Shown: positions 9,901 to 19,548 of the stretch, piece by piece
How the letters are laid out: each line of letters starts with the position of its first letter
Numbering within the stretch: position 1 is the stretch's first letter
Notes under the pieces: generated by a model
The model's database searches: none
The model's input: the letters and a program-made list of their open reading frames with translations, nothing else
Told to the model about the DNA's origin: nothing
Made by a program: the position numbers and the translations under genes
Assembly (NCBI RefSeq): GCF_001953355.1
Contig: NZ_MPIY01000003.1
Coordinates: 372,001 to 436,000 of the forward strand
Length of the DNA stretch: 64,000 nt
Direction: 5' to 3'
Origin: Polynucleobacter sphagniphilus
GTDB lineage: Bacteria; Pseudomonadota; Gammaproteobacteria; Burkholderiales; Burkholderiaceae

Positions 9901-11141
9901 TCTAGATCCTGTAACTCACCTTCGGCTTGTGAGGCCTTAACCCATTCGTGTACTTTTTTGGAGAGGGGAAGATTCAGGGCAAATGAGGCTGCATCAGCCA
10001 CATGAATTTTGGGTGATGAGAAACCAAACTCTTTAATTTCCCCATCTGGGCCAGGCGGACGCCAGCGGAAAGTCATAGGGCTTAAAGTGGTTAGCGGGGC
10101 GTTGCTCGGGCTATTGATATCACGCCAAGCAAGGTTTTTGGAGCTAATTGATAAAAGCCCCCGAGTATTTGCCTGGCTCAGATCGGCCTCAAGATGGCCA
10201 AACTCAATAGGCTCTTCATTTTTATTGAGTTGCACTCTGAATTGATTTGCCTTGAGATTAAATTGAGCCCCATCAGCAACTCCCCCATCTAAGTTAAGCT
10301 CGCCTTTAGAGCTGATCGTACCTTTCAGTGTATTGAGGGGTAGGGTGAAATCGGTCGCTAATTGATTGAGATTGAGATCAATAAAGTCCCAAGAAAAATG
10401 ACCAACCCAATCTCTCCAGTTGCCTGGCTGTCCTCTGAGGCGGTGAACAAAGTCTGCTTGCAACTGAATGGGGCTGTTAGACCATGGCGCACTCATGCTT
10501 AGATCTGCTTTGTGGAGCCGGATCCCATTTGTCAGATGAAATTGAAAAATATTGACGGAGGTGTTTAATTTTTTATTTTGATGGTCCTGCCAAAAAATTT
10601 GCGCATCGCCAATCTCAATCTCTGATTGATCCAAGAGCCAGTTTCCTGCGGAAAAATCATCATCGTTCCCATTAATAGGGATGCCGGCAATGGATACTGC
10701 TCCTTGGGTATTTCTCTGCGCATAAATTTGTGCGCCTTGGAAATGTAGATCCTCAAAATAGGGGGCGAGGTGATAGAGTGAATTCCAACTTAGGCCACCA
10801 CTAATTTTTTGAATTTCTAGCAGTGGGGGTGCTTTTTTATCTGGTGCATTGAAGCGCAATCCAGAGATCTCAAAGCGAGGCCGAATTCCTGTCCAGGAGA
10901 CCTGGAGATCATCCATGGTGATATTTGCATCCAAACGGGCGCTCATCAATTTTTCGATGGCAGGTTTAGATTTCTCAATTTGAGGCCATAGCAAGAAGCG
11001 AACACCTAGATGCCCGAGGACCAGGGTTGCAATGATTGCCCCGCAAAGAATGGCTGCGCGCTTGCGCCATGCCCCACCAGTACCCACGGGGCGTTTTTGA
11101 AGCACGCTCTGCAGGCGACGCTGGATCAAATTTCTAAGCAT
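6963..11141 (-). CDS. yhdP: YhdP-family AsmA-like envelope protein
   Basis: A very large protein of 1392 residues with one N-terminal transmembrane helix near residues 28-50, preceded by an arginine-rich cytoplasmic tail, then a long periplasmic region rich in beta-strand repeats. Next to the amidase, tldD and glnE genes this matches the YhdP/TIGR02099 family of AsmA-like proteins. In E. coli YhdP is one of three redundant bridge-like proteins (with TamB and YdbH) that carry phospholipid to the outer membrane. The C-terminus is proline-rich and probably disordered. It is intact and starts 77 bases from the divergent glnE start. Confidence 0.88.
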   Translation of the reverse strand: MLRNLIQRRLQSVLQKRPVGTGGAWRKRAAILCGAIIATLVLGHLGVRFLLWPQIEKSKPAIEKLMSARLDANITMDDLQVSWTGIRPRFEISGLRFNAPDKKAPPLLEIQKISGGLSWNSLYHLAPYFEDLHFQGAQIYAQRNTQGAVSIAGIPINGNDDDFSAGNWLLDQSEIEIGDAQIFWQDHQNKKLNTSVNIFQFHLTNGIRLHKADLSMSAPWSNSPIQLQADFVHRLRGQPGNWRDWVGHFSWDFIDLNLNQLATDFTLPLNTLKGTISSKGELNLDGGVADGAQFNLKANQFRVQLNKNEEPIEFGHLEADLSQANTRGLLSISSKNLAWRDINSPSNAPLTTLSPMTFRWRPPGPDGEIKEFGFSSPKIHVADAASFALNLPLSKKVHEWVKASQAEGELQDLELNWSEKKSALAVLPIPGSWINPDKLDFMIKAKLIDLSFAAINKSMPAVSHLSGLLYSDEKGGKFTLDSKNIEIEINDFLVDPKIKLDTANGVLTWTKQRGQWSIEAKQLALKNPDITTTLNLSYLLGAPKQADQMVLDMNFVKANMVTAYRYLPIGMSKDARQYLEKCFGSGTIENGTLHVKGDPDQIPFSKPNSGEFSLYLPILGASFKPAPLLPSNQGVWQSLSNVNGQLSQENSVVNVDITSANYKNIALHNFHAQIPNVSANHLILNIQGAAQGDALEMLDYLFASPIGKQQPELQKNLSASGPIILDLGIEFPLSGSGDPRIDTKLTLSGNRVQWSNLPPLENLTGKVRLTEVHPEFDDVTASFLGGSIKISNAPATANTSSFKIAGDISAKYLKDYFAKNFKSDYAPAFNAMGGSAIYEGLLNFNQAGSETNLQFDLRNWASAAPVPAKKLAGVPMLGQLNVKTYTSSKNKNLSINKVDWSGKLGENYFVQGALGTDKELRQSIGIGATASLPPQGFNLNLVANELDLDAWRQFMNAGTNHQNNLAGAPSLGDANNARINAQVKNLTLFNRLWTNFSLDGTNKSDGWRFRLNSADLSGRLNWHEPTEQNPSGLISGHLARLKVPDQNLEVEMGNKGNPGEKKSFAKATSASTAFKPNAIPSLNISIDDFSLAKTLLGSVKIKTHTNRNGLDIESIQVSNPQDNSTLSGQWSINPKDSGEQTAINVDMEIKNAGEIVAHWTNAKSIEGGNGKITGKLQWNGSPYAPSYESLSGNVDLYLEKGRLLEVNTDAAKLLNVLSLQSLFRFATLDLQGGLGSIVTKGTPFNSIVSNFAITNGIANASQFTMELDQARVAMVGQINIPNETQDLRVTVFPTLDATAGSIVAAFVVNPIVGLSALVGQYLITNQINRSMQSDYLIQGSWGNPEVIPLDQKGQPLDPKTLETIRQKALLKEQTKPNAPNAPTDKPPVGPAL

Positions 11142-11218
11142 GTGCTCTATTATCCGTCAGCCAGCGCCGGTTCGCCAAGCTATTGAGTCAGATTCTTGCG
11201 CCGGATTAAGATGGTGAA

Positions 11219-14030
11219 ATGAGTCATTTTTCCAAGCAAATCCAATTTTTGACGACGCACTCCAGCTATGCTGCTCGCTGGCTCAATGCAAGGCCGGAAT
11301 GGGTTAATTGGCTAGAGTTGCATGCAGGGCAAAAAGTCGATCCAGTTGGTATTCAAGCCCTCCTAGGAGAGTGCGCTGTTTTAGCTGCCTCTAATGGGTG
11401 TGACGAAGCTCTGTTGATGTCTCATTTACGTCTTGCACGTCAGAAATTAATGCTTTGGCTGGCTTTTCGAGATCTCAATGGCTTAGCTAGCCTCGATGAA
11501 GTAATGCGTGGCATGAGTCAGTTCGCTCAAGCGGTAATTGCGCTATGTATTGATTTTATTCGCGCTGAGCAGAAAAGTCGGTTTGGGCTTCCTTGGAGCG
11601 TAGTTCGTCACTCGGAAATACCTCTCATGGTAGTTGGTATGGGCAAGCTTGGGGGTTATGAGCTGAACCTATCGTCTGATATCGATTTAATATTTTTGTA
11701 CGAGTGTGATGGCCAGACCCAAAATGGCCCTCACAGCCTATCTCATCAAGAGTGGTTTACGCGCATGGGTAAGCGCTTAATCAAGTTGCTGGCCGAGCAT
11801 ACTGAAGATGGATTTGTGTTCAGAGTTGACATGCGCTTACGTCCCAATGGCGATTCCGGGCCCTTGGTTTGTAGCTTGCCCATGCTGGAAGAGTACCTAA
11901 TGGTGCAGGGTAGGGAGTGGGAGCGCTATGCTTGGATAAAGGGACGGTTAATTGCCCCTGCACCCAATTCGGCTGATTTTGCTTATTGTGAAAAACAATT
12001 AGATCAACTCATTCGACCGTTTGTGTATAGGCGCCATTTGGACTATGGCGTGATTGCTTCGATTCGCGACTTGCATGCCCAAATACAGATTGAGGCGGAA
12101 AAAAAAATCCTCACATCACCATGGCCGTTCACAAGACATTAAGTTGGGGCGCGGTGGTATTCGTGAAATCGAGTTTCTGGCGCAAATGTTTCAGCTCATG
12201 CGTGGGGGCACAGATCCTCGCTTTCGTGTGCGACCTACCTTAGAGGTGCTCGATCTGATTGCAGAGCGTGGTTTATTGCCTCGGGATGCGGTGCTGGCCT
12301 TAAAGGCGGCCTATGTATTTTTGCGGCGCTTAGAGCATCGCATTCAGGTATGGGAGGATCAACAGACGCATTACTTACCAGAAGATGCTGCTGCTAGGAT
12401 GCGATTGGCTAATGCCATGTCTGGGCCAAACGCTACTGAAGGCGACTCAACATTTTTGCAGGCACTAGAACAGCATCAGACAGCTGTTGCTGCGCTATTT
12501 GAAGAGGCTTTTGTGCTTGAGGATAAAGCGCGTTTAGAGCTCGCGCCATTAGTGGCGCATTGGAGTCCAGACCCCGTGTTATTTCCGGAGGGTTTCAAGC
12601 GCTGGGAGCTTTGGCTTGATAGCGCTAGGCAAAAACATTTACCGGAAAAAAGTCGCTTAATTATTTTTAATCTGCTTAATAAGGCAACTGAATATTTGCA
12701 GTCAAATGAAGTCAATTCGCAGGCGGCTGATATCACTATCTTGCGCCTTTTTGATTTGCTTGAATCGATTTCCAGAAGAAATGCTTACCTGGCGATTTTG
12801 GCTGAATACCCCAAAGCCTTGCTCAATGTATTGGCTTTGCTGAAATCATCCCAATGGGGAGCCGCCTACCTGAGTGGTCATCCTTATTTATTGGATTATT
12901 TGCTTCATTCTCGTGCTGAGCAGTTGCTGATTGATGAGCCTAAGCGGTATTGGTATGAAGTTAAGGAAAACCTCGACATGCGCCTGGATGATGCTCAGAG
13001 CAACGGTGAGGGTTCTGAGCAATCGCTCGATATTTTGCGGGTCACGCATCATACCGAAACCTTTATTACCTTGTTGGCTGATCTAGGCATTGGTATAGAG
13101 CGGGGGCTTTCAGTGGAGCAGGTGAGCGATCATCTATCGGCACTCGCCGATTTAATCTTGCAGGCGACCTTTGAGCACGTGTGGCCAAGCGTTGCCCAAA
13201 AATTTGGCCTGAGTTCGTCATTGCCCCCATTTGCCATCATTTCTTATGGCAAGTTAGGCGGCAAGGAATTAGGGTATGCATCTGATTTGGACCTAGTCTT
13301 TTTGTATCAATCAGAAGGTGCTGGTTATGCCGATCAAGAAATTTATGCTTTTTTGGCTAAGCGCATGATTCATTGCTTGACTGCATATACTGCTGCCGGC
13401 ACTCTTTTTGAAATTGATACTCGGCTTCGCCCAAATGGTTCGGCAGGATTTTTAGTTACCAATGCCGATGCTTTCAGAAAATATCAGCTACGCGAGGGCG
13501 ATAATTCCGCTTGGGTATGGGAGCACCAGGCTTTGACTCGCGCACGCTGTTCTGCAGGTAGTCCGGTAGTGGGTGCATATTTTGAAAAAGTGCGCTCTGA
13601 AGTCTTAAGACAACAACGCAACCAGGAAATACTCCGCGCAGAAATTGTGGACATGCGCATGAAAGTCCATGCGGGGCATCCAAACCCTACAGTGCAATTT
13701 GATTTAAAGCACGATGCTGGTGGCATGGTTGATATTGAATTTATTGTCCAGTTTTTGGTGTTGGCCTTCGCACATCGTCATGAGCAGTTGGTCGGAAATC
13801 TCGGCAACATTGCACTTCTCAGAATTGCTGGGAACATTGGATTAATAGATGAGGATTTAGCTATCAAGGTGGGTGATGCCTACCGCTTGCTCAGAGCGCG
13901 TCAACACCGCTTGCGTTTAGATGGGGCAGAAAAGATTCGCGTGACTTTGGAGTCAGAGCCCAACCTCATTCAAGCGAGAACTTCGGTCTTACAGCTCTGG
14001 AGAAACGTTTTCAAAGTCCCTATCGATTAA
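11219..14030 (+). pseudogene. glnE: glnE, bifunctional glutamine-synthetase adenylyltransferase/deadenylase, interrupted by a one-base frameshift
   Basis: Two overlapping frames together give a complete GlnE. The first (11219-12142) holds the N-terminal deadenylase nucleotidyltransferase domain with GMGKLGGYELNLSSDIDLIF. The second (open from about 12054 to 14030) holds the rest, including GRGGIREIEFLAQ and the C-terminal adenylyltransferase motif SYGKLGGKELGYASDLDLVF. The junction is an A9 run at 12099-12107. Removing one A restores a single frame of 936 residues, close to the usual GlnE length. GlnE adds or removes AMP on glutamine synthetase in response to PII and glutamine. As written, translation stops after 307 residues. 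Nothing else in the gene is degraded, so a sequencing error or transcriptional slippage is as likely as real loss. Confidence 0.9.
12099..12107 (+). other. A9 homopolymer at the glnE frameshift
   Basis: Nine consecutive A residues. Eight would give the codons GAA AAA AAA TCC and join both halves of GlnE. Runs of nine or more A are known sites of RNA-polymerase slippage and of base-calling errors. Confidence 0.9.
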
Positions 14031-14042
14031 GGCAAGCAAGCG

Positions 14043-15713
14043 TTAACTTTGCTCAAGTAATTCGCGGGCATGACGGCGTGTGGTGTCAGTAATCGTTGCG
14101 CCCCCCAACATTCTGGCAATTTCTTCAACACGCTCGGTTCTGCTAAGAGGGCTTACCTGTGAGAGTGTGGTGTTGCCAGCTTGTGACTTGCTGACTTTGA
14201 GATGGTGATTTCCTTGGGCAGCAACTTGAGGTAGATGGGTTACGCACAATATTTGGTGCGATTGACCAAGCTGCCTGAGTAACTTTCCGACTGTTTCAGC
14301 AACTGCGCCACCAATGCCGGCATCAACTTCATCAAAAATAAGGGTGGGTGTGAAGGATGCCTCACTCGTGATAACACTAATCGCCAGGCTGATACGAGCA
14401 AGTTCTCCTCCTGAAGCCACTTTAGCCAAGGGCCTGGGTGTACTGCCTGCATGACCAGCAACCAAGAATTCAATTTGCTCTAAACCATTGGCGCCACCTT
14501 CGCTTAAAGGATTTAAGGCGATCTCTAGTTGACCGCCTACCATCGATAGGCTTTGCATAGCAGTAGTGACCATTGCCCCAAGCTCGCTAGCGGCTTTGCT
14601 GCGTTTTTGAGTGAGGAGTTTGGCCTGTTTTTGATAAGTTACTTCTTCTTGCATGACCTTGTCGCGCAAGGCTTCAATATTTTGTGAGGCGGTTAAGGCT
14701 TCTAAACGCTCATCTGTTTCTAGTAAAAGTGCTGGGAGCGCAATGGCCTCTACTCGGTACTTGCGAGCAGCAGAATGCAGTGCCTGCATGCGCTCTTCAA
14801 TTTGGCTAAGGCGCTCTGGATCCAGGTCTGCTTTTTGTAGATAACGATTTAAGCCGTGCACTGCTTCACCTACTTGAATTAAGGCTGACTCCAGTACTTC
14901 ACTCATCTCTTTGAGGAGCGGGTCATGCTCCGCTAAAGTGGCAATACTCGCACTTGCTTTGGAGAGGGTCGATTCAGCAGAGTTCTCGGCTTCGCTTAAG
15001 GCTTCAATGGCCTCTTGGCAACCAGTAAGAATTTTGGCGCCATTCGCAAGGCGACTATGTTCGCTTTGGACATGCTCCCATTCACCTACTTGTGGAGATA
15101 GTTCAGTGAGTTCCTCTAGTTGCCATTCAAGTCGTTCACGTTCACGCTCAATATCTTGTCCAGCATTTTCGGCTTGTACTAATTTGCGGCGCGAGTCGGC
15201 AAGTTGTTTAAAGGCAGCAGCAACTTCTAGTGCTAGTGGCATTAAGTTTGCATGGCGATCGAGAAGTTCACGTTGCGCCCCTCCCTTCAGAAGGAGTTGA
15301 TGCGCGTGTTGACCATGAATATCAACTAGCTGATCGCCCGCTTCACGAAGTTGGCTGAGCGTTGCCACGCTGCCATTGATAAATGCTCGACTACGGCCAT
15401 TGCTTTCAACCGTTCTTTTGAGCAAAAGACTGTGACCTTCTTCTTCCAACGGAAAGCCTTGTTCATCTAACCATTTTTTGAAGTGATCTATTTGCCCCGC
15501 CTCAATCTGGAAAAGTGCGCTGATTTCAGCGCGTTGGCAGCCTTCCCGCACTTGACTGCTATCTGCACGCTCGCCTAGAACAAGGCCGAGGGCATCCAAA
15601 AGAATGGACTTGCCAGCACCGGTTTCTCCGGTGAGGACGCTGAATCCGGAGGTGAAATCCAGCTCGAGCTGGTCAACAATGACAAAGTCGCGAAGGGTTA
15701 GGATTTGAAGCAT
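14043..15713 (-). CDS. recN: DNA repair protein RecN
   Basis: A 556-residue SMC-like ATPase of normal RecN length. Walker A GETGAGKS is at residues 29-36; the C-terminal part has the ABC-type signature region ASGGELARISLA and the Walker B stretch TLIFDEVDAGIGG. Between them lies a long charged coiled-coil. RecN binds single-stranded ends and helps hold sister chromatids together during double-strand break repair. It is convergent with glnE (12 bases between stops) and lies downstream of nadK on the minus strand, an order common in proteobacteria. No LexA box was recognised upstream. Confidence 0.95.
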   Translation of the reverse strand: MLQILTLRDFVIVDQLELDFTSGFSVLTGETGAGKSILLDALGLVLGERADSSQVREGCQRAEISALFQIEAGQIDHFKKWLDEQGFPLEEEGHSLLLKRTVESNGRSRAFINGSVATLSQLREAGDQLVDIHGQHAHQLLLKGGAQRELLDRHANLMPLALEVAAAFKQLADSRRKLVQAENAGQDIERERERLEWQLEELTELSPQVGEWEHVQSEHSRLANGAKILTGCQEAIEALSEAENSAESTLSKASASIATLAEHDPLLKEMSEVLESALIQVGEAVHGLNRYLQKADLDPERLSQIEERMQALHSAARKYRVEAIALPALLLETDERLEALTASQNIEALRDKVMQEEVTYQKQAKLLTQKRSKAASELGAMVTTAMQSLSMVGGQLEIALNPLSEGGANGLEQIEFLVAGHAGSTPRPLAKVASGGELARISLAISVITSEASFTPTLIFDEVDAGIGGAVAETVGKLLRQLGQSHQILCVTHLPQVAAQGNHHLKVSKSQAGNTTLSQVSPLSRTERVEEIARMLGGATITDTTRRHARELLEQS

Positions 15714-15739
15714 GTATTAGCGTACCGAAGAACTCGACA

Positions 15740-16645
15740 TTAGAAAGTCGATGGATACTCGTTCCAGTGTAATTTTTCACGCAAGGTTTTGTAATCGCTA
15801 TGTCCTCGAGGGTGCAAGAGGGTGATTGATTTCTCAGACTGACGCACTTCAATTTTGTCGCCCGATTGCAATTCTGTTTGAGATTGCATGTCGAAATTCA
15901 CAATCACTTCACGCCCGTCGACCACTTCAATACTGGTAACGGCGTCTTCGGGCAAGACAATGGGGCGATTGGAGAGGGAGTGCGGCGCAATTGGCGCCAA
16001 CAGAATGCCTGCCACTCGAGGGTGCAGAATCGGTCCGCCCGCGGAAAGTGCGTATGCGGTAGAGCCGGTGGGCGTCGAGACAATGAGACCGTCAGAACGC
16101 TGGTTATACATAAATGACCCATTGACGCGAACCGCAAGTTCGACCATGCCAGAAGTGCCGGAGCGGTTGACCACCACATCGTTTAAGGCCAAGGCGCGGT
16201 TGATGATCTGCGCCCCCCGCAAAACAATGGCGTCTAAAAGGGTTCTGGAGTCCGCCTCATATTCTCCGCCAATGATTTTTGGAAGAACCTCTTTTAGATC
16301 CTGAATGGGAATGTCTGTCATGTACCCAAGACGGCCCATATTGATGCCAACCAAGGGCACTTTGCTGCCGGCTAACTGACGCCCAATGCCGAGCATGGTG
16401 CCGTCACCCCCCAAAACCACTACCAAGTCGATACTTCCCGCAAATTCAGCGGGACTCTTGCTTGGGTGGGAGCTTAAGTTCAGGTGAGTGGCCGTTGCTG
16501 TTTCAATAAAGACCTCGCAGCCCAAGTCGCTGAGCATCTGGGCTAGGTCAATGAGGTGCCCCTCGATACCATCAGCTTGAAATTTACCGACCAGCGCCAC
16601 CCGGTTAAATTCGTTTTTGGCAGATTTTTGGGATGGGCTTAACAT
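15740..16645 (-). CDS. nadK: NAD kinase
   Basis: ATP-NAD kinase, which makes NADP from NAD. The GGDGTMLG motif is at residues 79-86 and a TPTGSTAYALSAGGP segment follows in the C-terminal half; both are diagnostic. The frame is open up to 16720, but I place the start at ATG 16645 (301 residues, MLSPSQKSAKNEF...). The longer version would run into the divergent hrcA gene and adds a non-conserved stretch. The chosen ATG has no clear Shine-Dalgarno sequence. A TTTAAT hexamer lies a few bases upstream and could be a -10 box. Confidence 0.94.
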   Translation of the reverse strand: MLSPSQKSAKNEFNRVALVGKFQADGIEGHLIDLAQMLSDLGCEVFIETATATHLNLSSHPSKSPAEFAGSIDLVVVLGGDGTMLGIGRQLAGSKVPLVGINMGRLGYMTDIPIQDLKEVLPKIIGGEYEADSRTLLDAIVLRGAQIINRALALNDVVVNRSGTSGMVELAVRVNGSFMYNQRSDGLIVSTPTGSTAYALSAGGPILHPRVAGILLAPIAPHSLSNRPIVLPEDAVTSIEVVDGREVIVNFDMQSQTELQSGDKIEVRQSEKSITLLHPRGHSDYKTLREKLHWNEYPSTF

Positions 16646-16682
16646 ATAACGATTAAACCATAGGCATAAAATCCCTTCCACC

Positions 16683-17693
16683 ATGGATGATCGTTCCCGC
16701 GCTTTACTTAAAACCCTCATCGAGCGTTATATCGAAGAGGGTCAGCCCATTGGCTCGCGAACCCTATCTCGCTTCTCCGGCTTGGATCTATCTGCAGCTA
16801 CGGTCCGTAATGTCATGGCTGATTTAGAAGAAATGGGCCTTGTTACCAGCCCCCATACCTCGGCTGGACGCATTCCTACGCCTAGGGGCTACCGCCTATT
16901 TGTCGACACCATGGTTACCGTCCGCCCCCTAGAGGAAATAGCGGCTAGAGAGGTGGAAAGAGGCCTTTTGCCTGATTCTCCTTCGCGGGTTTTAAATTCA
17001 GCGGCGCAAATCTTGTCCAATCTGACTCATTTTGCTGGGGTAGTCATGACCCCAAAGCGCGCTCAGGTCTTCAAGCACATTGAGTTCTTGCGCTTAGGGG
17101 AAGGGAAAATTCTGCTCATTGTGGTGACCCCAGAGGGCGATGTGCAAAACCGTATTTTGCCGACCACTCAGGATTACACACCCAGCCAGTTAGTTGAAGC
17201 GGGTAATTACATTAATGCCCAGTTTGCTGGGAAGAGTTTTGACCAGGTTCGTATGCACCTGAAATCTGATCTGGATACCCTGCGTGCTGATATCTCAGGT
17301 TTGATGGCGCTGGCGTTGCAAAGCGGCGTATCCGATTACGGCATGGGAGAGAGTGACATGGTGCTTTCTGGCGAGCGTCGTTTATTGAATGTGGGTGATC
17401 TCAGTTCCAATTTAGATAAGCTGCGCAAGATGTTCGACATGCTTGAGCAAAAATCAGTTCTTATGCAGTTGCTCGATGTCTCCAGCCATGCTGATGGGAT
17501 TCAGATCTTTATTGGTGGAGAGAGTGACTTATTGCCCTATGAAGACTTAGCTGTCATCAGTGCGCCGTATAGTGTGGATGGTCAAATCGTTGGGACCCTA
17601 GGTGTGATTGGACCAACCCGTATGGCTTATGACCGTGTCATTCCGATTGTGGACATTACTTCAAAATTACTATCAGGTGCCTTGAGTAGCTGA
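16683..17693 (+). CDS. hrcA: Heat-inducible transcriptional repressor HrcA
   Basis: A 336-residue HrcA. The N-terminal winged helix is visible as [18 protein letters not shown] followed by [19 protein letters not shown], and the C-terminal HrcA domain includes [20 protein letters not shown]. HrcA represses chaperone genes by binding CIRCE inverted repeats and is kept active by GroEL. I find no CIRCE (TTAGCACTC-N9-GAGTGCTAA) upstream of hrcA, hemH, grpE, dnaK or dnaJ, so its target is probably groESL elsewhere. The start is 37 bases from the divergent nadK start, with no obvious Shine-Dalgarno sequence. Confidence 0.95.
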   Translation: MDDRSRALLKTLIERYIEEGQPIGSRTLSRFSGLDLSAATVRNVMADLEEMGLVTSPHTSAGRIPTPRGYRLFVDTMVTVRPLEEIAAREVERGLLPDSPSRVLNSAAQILSNLTHFAGVVMTPKRAQVFKHIEFLRLGEGKILLIVVTPEGDVQNRILPTTQDYTPSQLVEAGNYINAQFAGKSFDQVRMHLKSDLDTLRADISGLMALALQSGVSDYGMGESDMVLSGERRLLNVGDLSSNLDKLRKMFDMLEQKSVLMQLLDVSSHADGIQIFIGGESDLLPYEDLAVISAPYSVDGQIVGTLGVIGPTRMAYDRVIPIVDITSKLLSGALSS

Positions 17694-17727
17694 GCGAAAA
17701 TTATTTTTTATAGAAGACGGATCTATC

Positions 17728-18822
17728 TTGAATCAAAATCCCCATTTGCGCCCCTCCAAGACAGCTGTTGTATTGCTTAATCTTGGTACGCCTTCAGCCC
17801 CAACGTCCAAGGCAGTCAGAGCATACTTAAAGGAGTTTCTCTCTGACCCACGCGTAGTAGAAATTCCAAAAGTAATTTGGTGGTGCATTCTGAATGGCAT
17901 TATTTTGCCGATTCGAAGTGGTGCTTCAGCTAAGAAGTACGCCTCTATTTGGCTGCCTAAATTGGGTTCGCCGCTGATGCATTACTCCCGATTACAAGCT
18001 AAAGAGCTCGGAGAACTATTTACCAATCAGGGCCACTCAGTTTTAGTGGATTTGGCAATGCGTTATGGCGAACCATCCACTAAAAAGGTTTTGGATGAGC
18101 TCAAGGCGCAGGGTATGGAGCGCTTATTACTTTTGCCTTTGTATCCACAGTATTCAGCCACTACTACTGCTTCTAGTTTTGACGAAGTGTTTCGTGTACT
18201 AGGAACTTGGCGCGATCAGCCTGAATTGCGTCTGATAAAGCACTACCACGACAATCCTGCTTATATTGCTGCCTTGCGTGACCAGGTCTTAGAGGCTTGG
18301 GATAAAGATGGGCGCCCTGATTTTGCAAGAGGTGATCGTTTTGTAATGTCCTTTCATGGACTGCCTAAACGCAACTTAATGAAAGGCGACCCCTATCATT
18401 GTGAATGCCTCAAAACAGGCCGATTATTGGGCGAGTCTTTGGGCTTGGAGCGCGGGCAATATCTAGTTACCTTTCAATCCCGTTTTGGTAAGCAAGAGTG
18501 GTTAAAGCCGTACACAGCTCCTACTATTGAGAAGTTAGCTAAAGAGGGATGCCAGCGCCTTGATATCTTCTGTCCAGGCTTTCCAGCCGATTGCATAGAA
18601 ACGCTAGAGGAGATTGCCATGGAAGCACGTGAAATCTTTTTGGAGCACGGTGGCAAGGACTATCGCTATATTCCCTGCTTAAATAGCAACCCCAAATGGA
18701 TCGAGGCTTTGGCTAATATCGCCCACGATCATTTGCAGGGTTGGCCCCTGAGCTCAGAGCCCGAGGCAGTGTTGAATGAGCGCAATGAACGTGCTGAGTT
18801 GGCTAAAAAGGCATTGACTTGA
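17728..18822 (+). CDS. hemH: Ferrochelatase
   Basis: A 364-residue ferrochelatase that inserts ferrous iron into protoporphyrin IX in the last step of heme synthesis. Conserved features include VVLLNLGTP near the N-terminus, YPQYSATTTAS, the metal-site region SFHGLPKRNL with its histidine, and CPGFPADCIETLEEI near the C-terminus. The start is a TTG at 17728, placed 34 bases after hrcA, because the conserved N-terminus begins about a dozen residues later and no ATG fits. It sits between hrcA and grpE, a betaproteobacterial arrangement. I see no functional link to heat shock in the sequence beyond co-orientation. Confidence 0.95.
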   Translation: MNQNPHLRPSKTAVVLLNLGTPSAPTSKAVRAYLKEFLSDPRVVEIPKVIWWCILNGIILPIRSGASAKKYASIWLPKLGSPLMHYSRLQAKELGELFTNQGHSVLVDLAMRYGEPSTKKVLDELKAQGMERLLLLPLYPQYSATTTASSFDEVFRVLGTWRDQPELRLIKHYHDNPAYIAALRDQVLEAWDKDGRPDFARGDRFVMSFHGLPKRNLMKGDPYHCECLKTGRLLGESLGLERGQYLVTFQSRFGKQEWLKPYTAPTIEKLAKEGCQRLDIFCPGFPADCIETLEEIAMEAREIFLEHGGKDYRYIPCLNSNPKWIEALANIAHDHLQGWPLSSEPEAVLNERNERAELAKKALT

Positions 18823-18832
18823 ATTTCGGGTA

Positions 18833-18860
18833 CTTGAAAACCAGTATATTGACCCAATAT
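18833..18860 (+). promoter_or_regulatory. Sigma-32-type heat-shock promoter upstream of grpE
   Basis: CTTGAAA at 18833-18839 is followed after 13 bases by CCCAATAT at 18853-18860, an excellent match to the RpoH consensus (CTTGAAA, 13-15 bases, CCCATnT). It lies 53 bases before the grpE ATG, just after hemH, so grpE can be induced independently of hrcA-hemH. Confidence 0.85.
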
Positions 18861-18912
18861 CCCCAATAAGCATTATTCGTAGCCGTTTTTAAAGAAAAGT
18901 GAATTCCTAGCC

Positions 18913-19467
18913 ATGACACAAGAAAATCAGAATCCAACCGAACCAAGTAAAGAGAATCTGGAAGTTGAGCCGCAGGTGGCCGATGGCGCAGAGCCTGAGT
19001 TAATGGTTGAATCCAGTGCACAACTGATTGAGGAATTAAATCAAAAGTTGGGTGAGATGCAGGATAACTTCCTGCGCGCCAAAGCTGAAGGAGAAAATAT
19101 TCGCCGCCGTGCTGTTGAAGACATTGCCAAGGCCCATAAATTTGCAATTGAAAGTTTTGCTGAGCATTTAGTTCCGGTAACCGATAGCTTGTATGCCGCA
19201 CTGAGCGCCGAAGCAGTCGATGCCAAAGCCTTTAAAGAGGGTCTCGAAATTACACTCAAGCAGCTACTGTCTGCTTTTGAAAAAGGTCGCATGACCGAAA
19301 TTAATCCAGCTGTAGGTGATAAGTTTGATCCTCATCATCATCAAGCTATTTCAGCGGTGCCTTCAGAGCAAGAGCCAAACACGGTGGTTTCAGTCTTGCA
19401 GCGAGGCTATTCGATCGCTGATCGGGTGCTCAGACCCGCATTAGTGATGGTGAGCGCCCCAAAATAA
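18913..19467 (+). CDS. grpE: Nucleotide exchange factor GrpE
   Basis: A 184-residue GrpE. An acidic disordered N-terminus is followed by the long helix (about residues 37-75, including [14 protein letters not shown]), then a beta domain with a PDxxxH-like region ([13 protein letters not shown]) and the C-terminal [17 protein letters not shown] motif. It releases ADP from DnaK. Promoted by the sigma-32 box 53 bases upstream and ended by a hairpin terminator 46 bases downstream, so it is a separate unit from dnaK under heat shock. Confidence 0.96.
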   Translation: MTQENQNPTEPSKENLEVEPQVADGAEPELMVESSAQLIEELNQKLGEMQDNFLRAKAEGENIRRRAVEDIAKAHKFAIESFAEHLVPVTDSLYAALSAEAVDAKAFKEGLEITLKQLLSAFEKGRMTEINPAVGDKFDPHHHQAISAVPSEQEPNTVVSVLQRGYSIADRVLRPALVMVSAPK

Positions 19468-19512
19468 GGGGTTTTCTGGGGATTTTGCTCAAAAATCCTA
19501 AAAAAGAGAGAA

Positions 19513-19540
19513 AAAAAGGCAGATTTCTGCCTTTTTCCTT
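19513..19540 (+). terminator. Intrinsic terminator after grpE
   Basis: A 10-bp perfect stem (19513-19522 with 19527-19536) with an ATTT loop, flanked by A and T runs. It lies just upstream of the dnaK promoter, so it stops grpE transcription before dnaK. Confidence 0.85.
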
Positions 19541-19548
19541 TTTTAACC

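Noticed and set aside
9544..10005. A 153-codon plus-strand frame inside yhdP.
   Set aside because: Antisense to yhdP with low-complexity serine-rich translation; no support.
16646..16720. Longer nadK start at 16720.
   Set aside because: It would overlap the divergent hrcA N-terminus, and the added residues are not NadK-like.
18803..19201. A 132-codon minus-strand frame across the hemH end, the sigma-32 promoter and the grpE start.
   Set aside because: It would cover the grpE promoter and start and shows no conserved features; a shadow frame.
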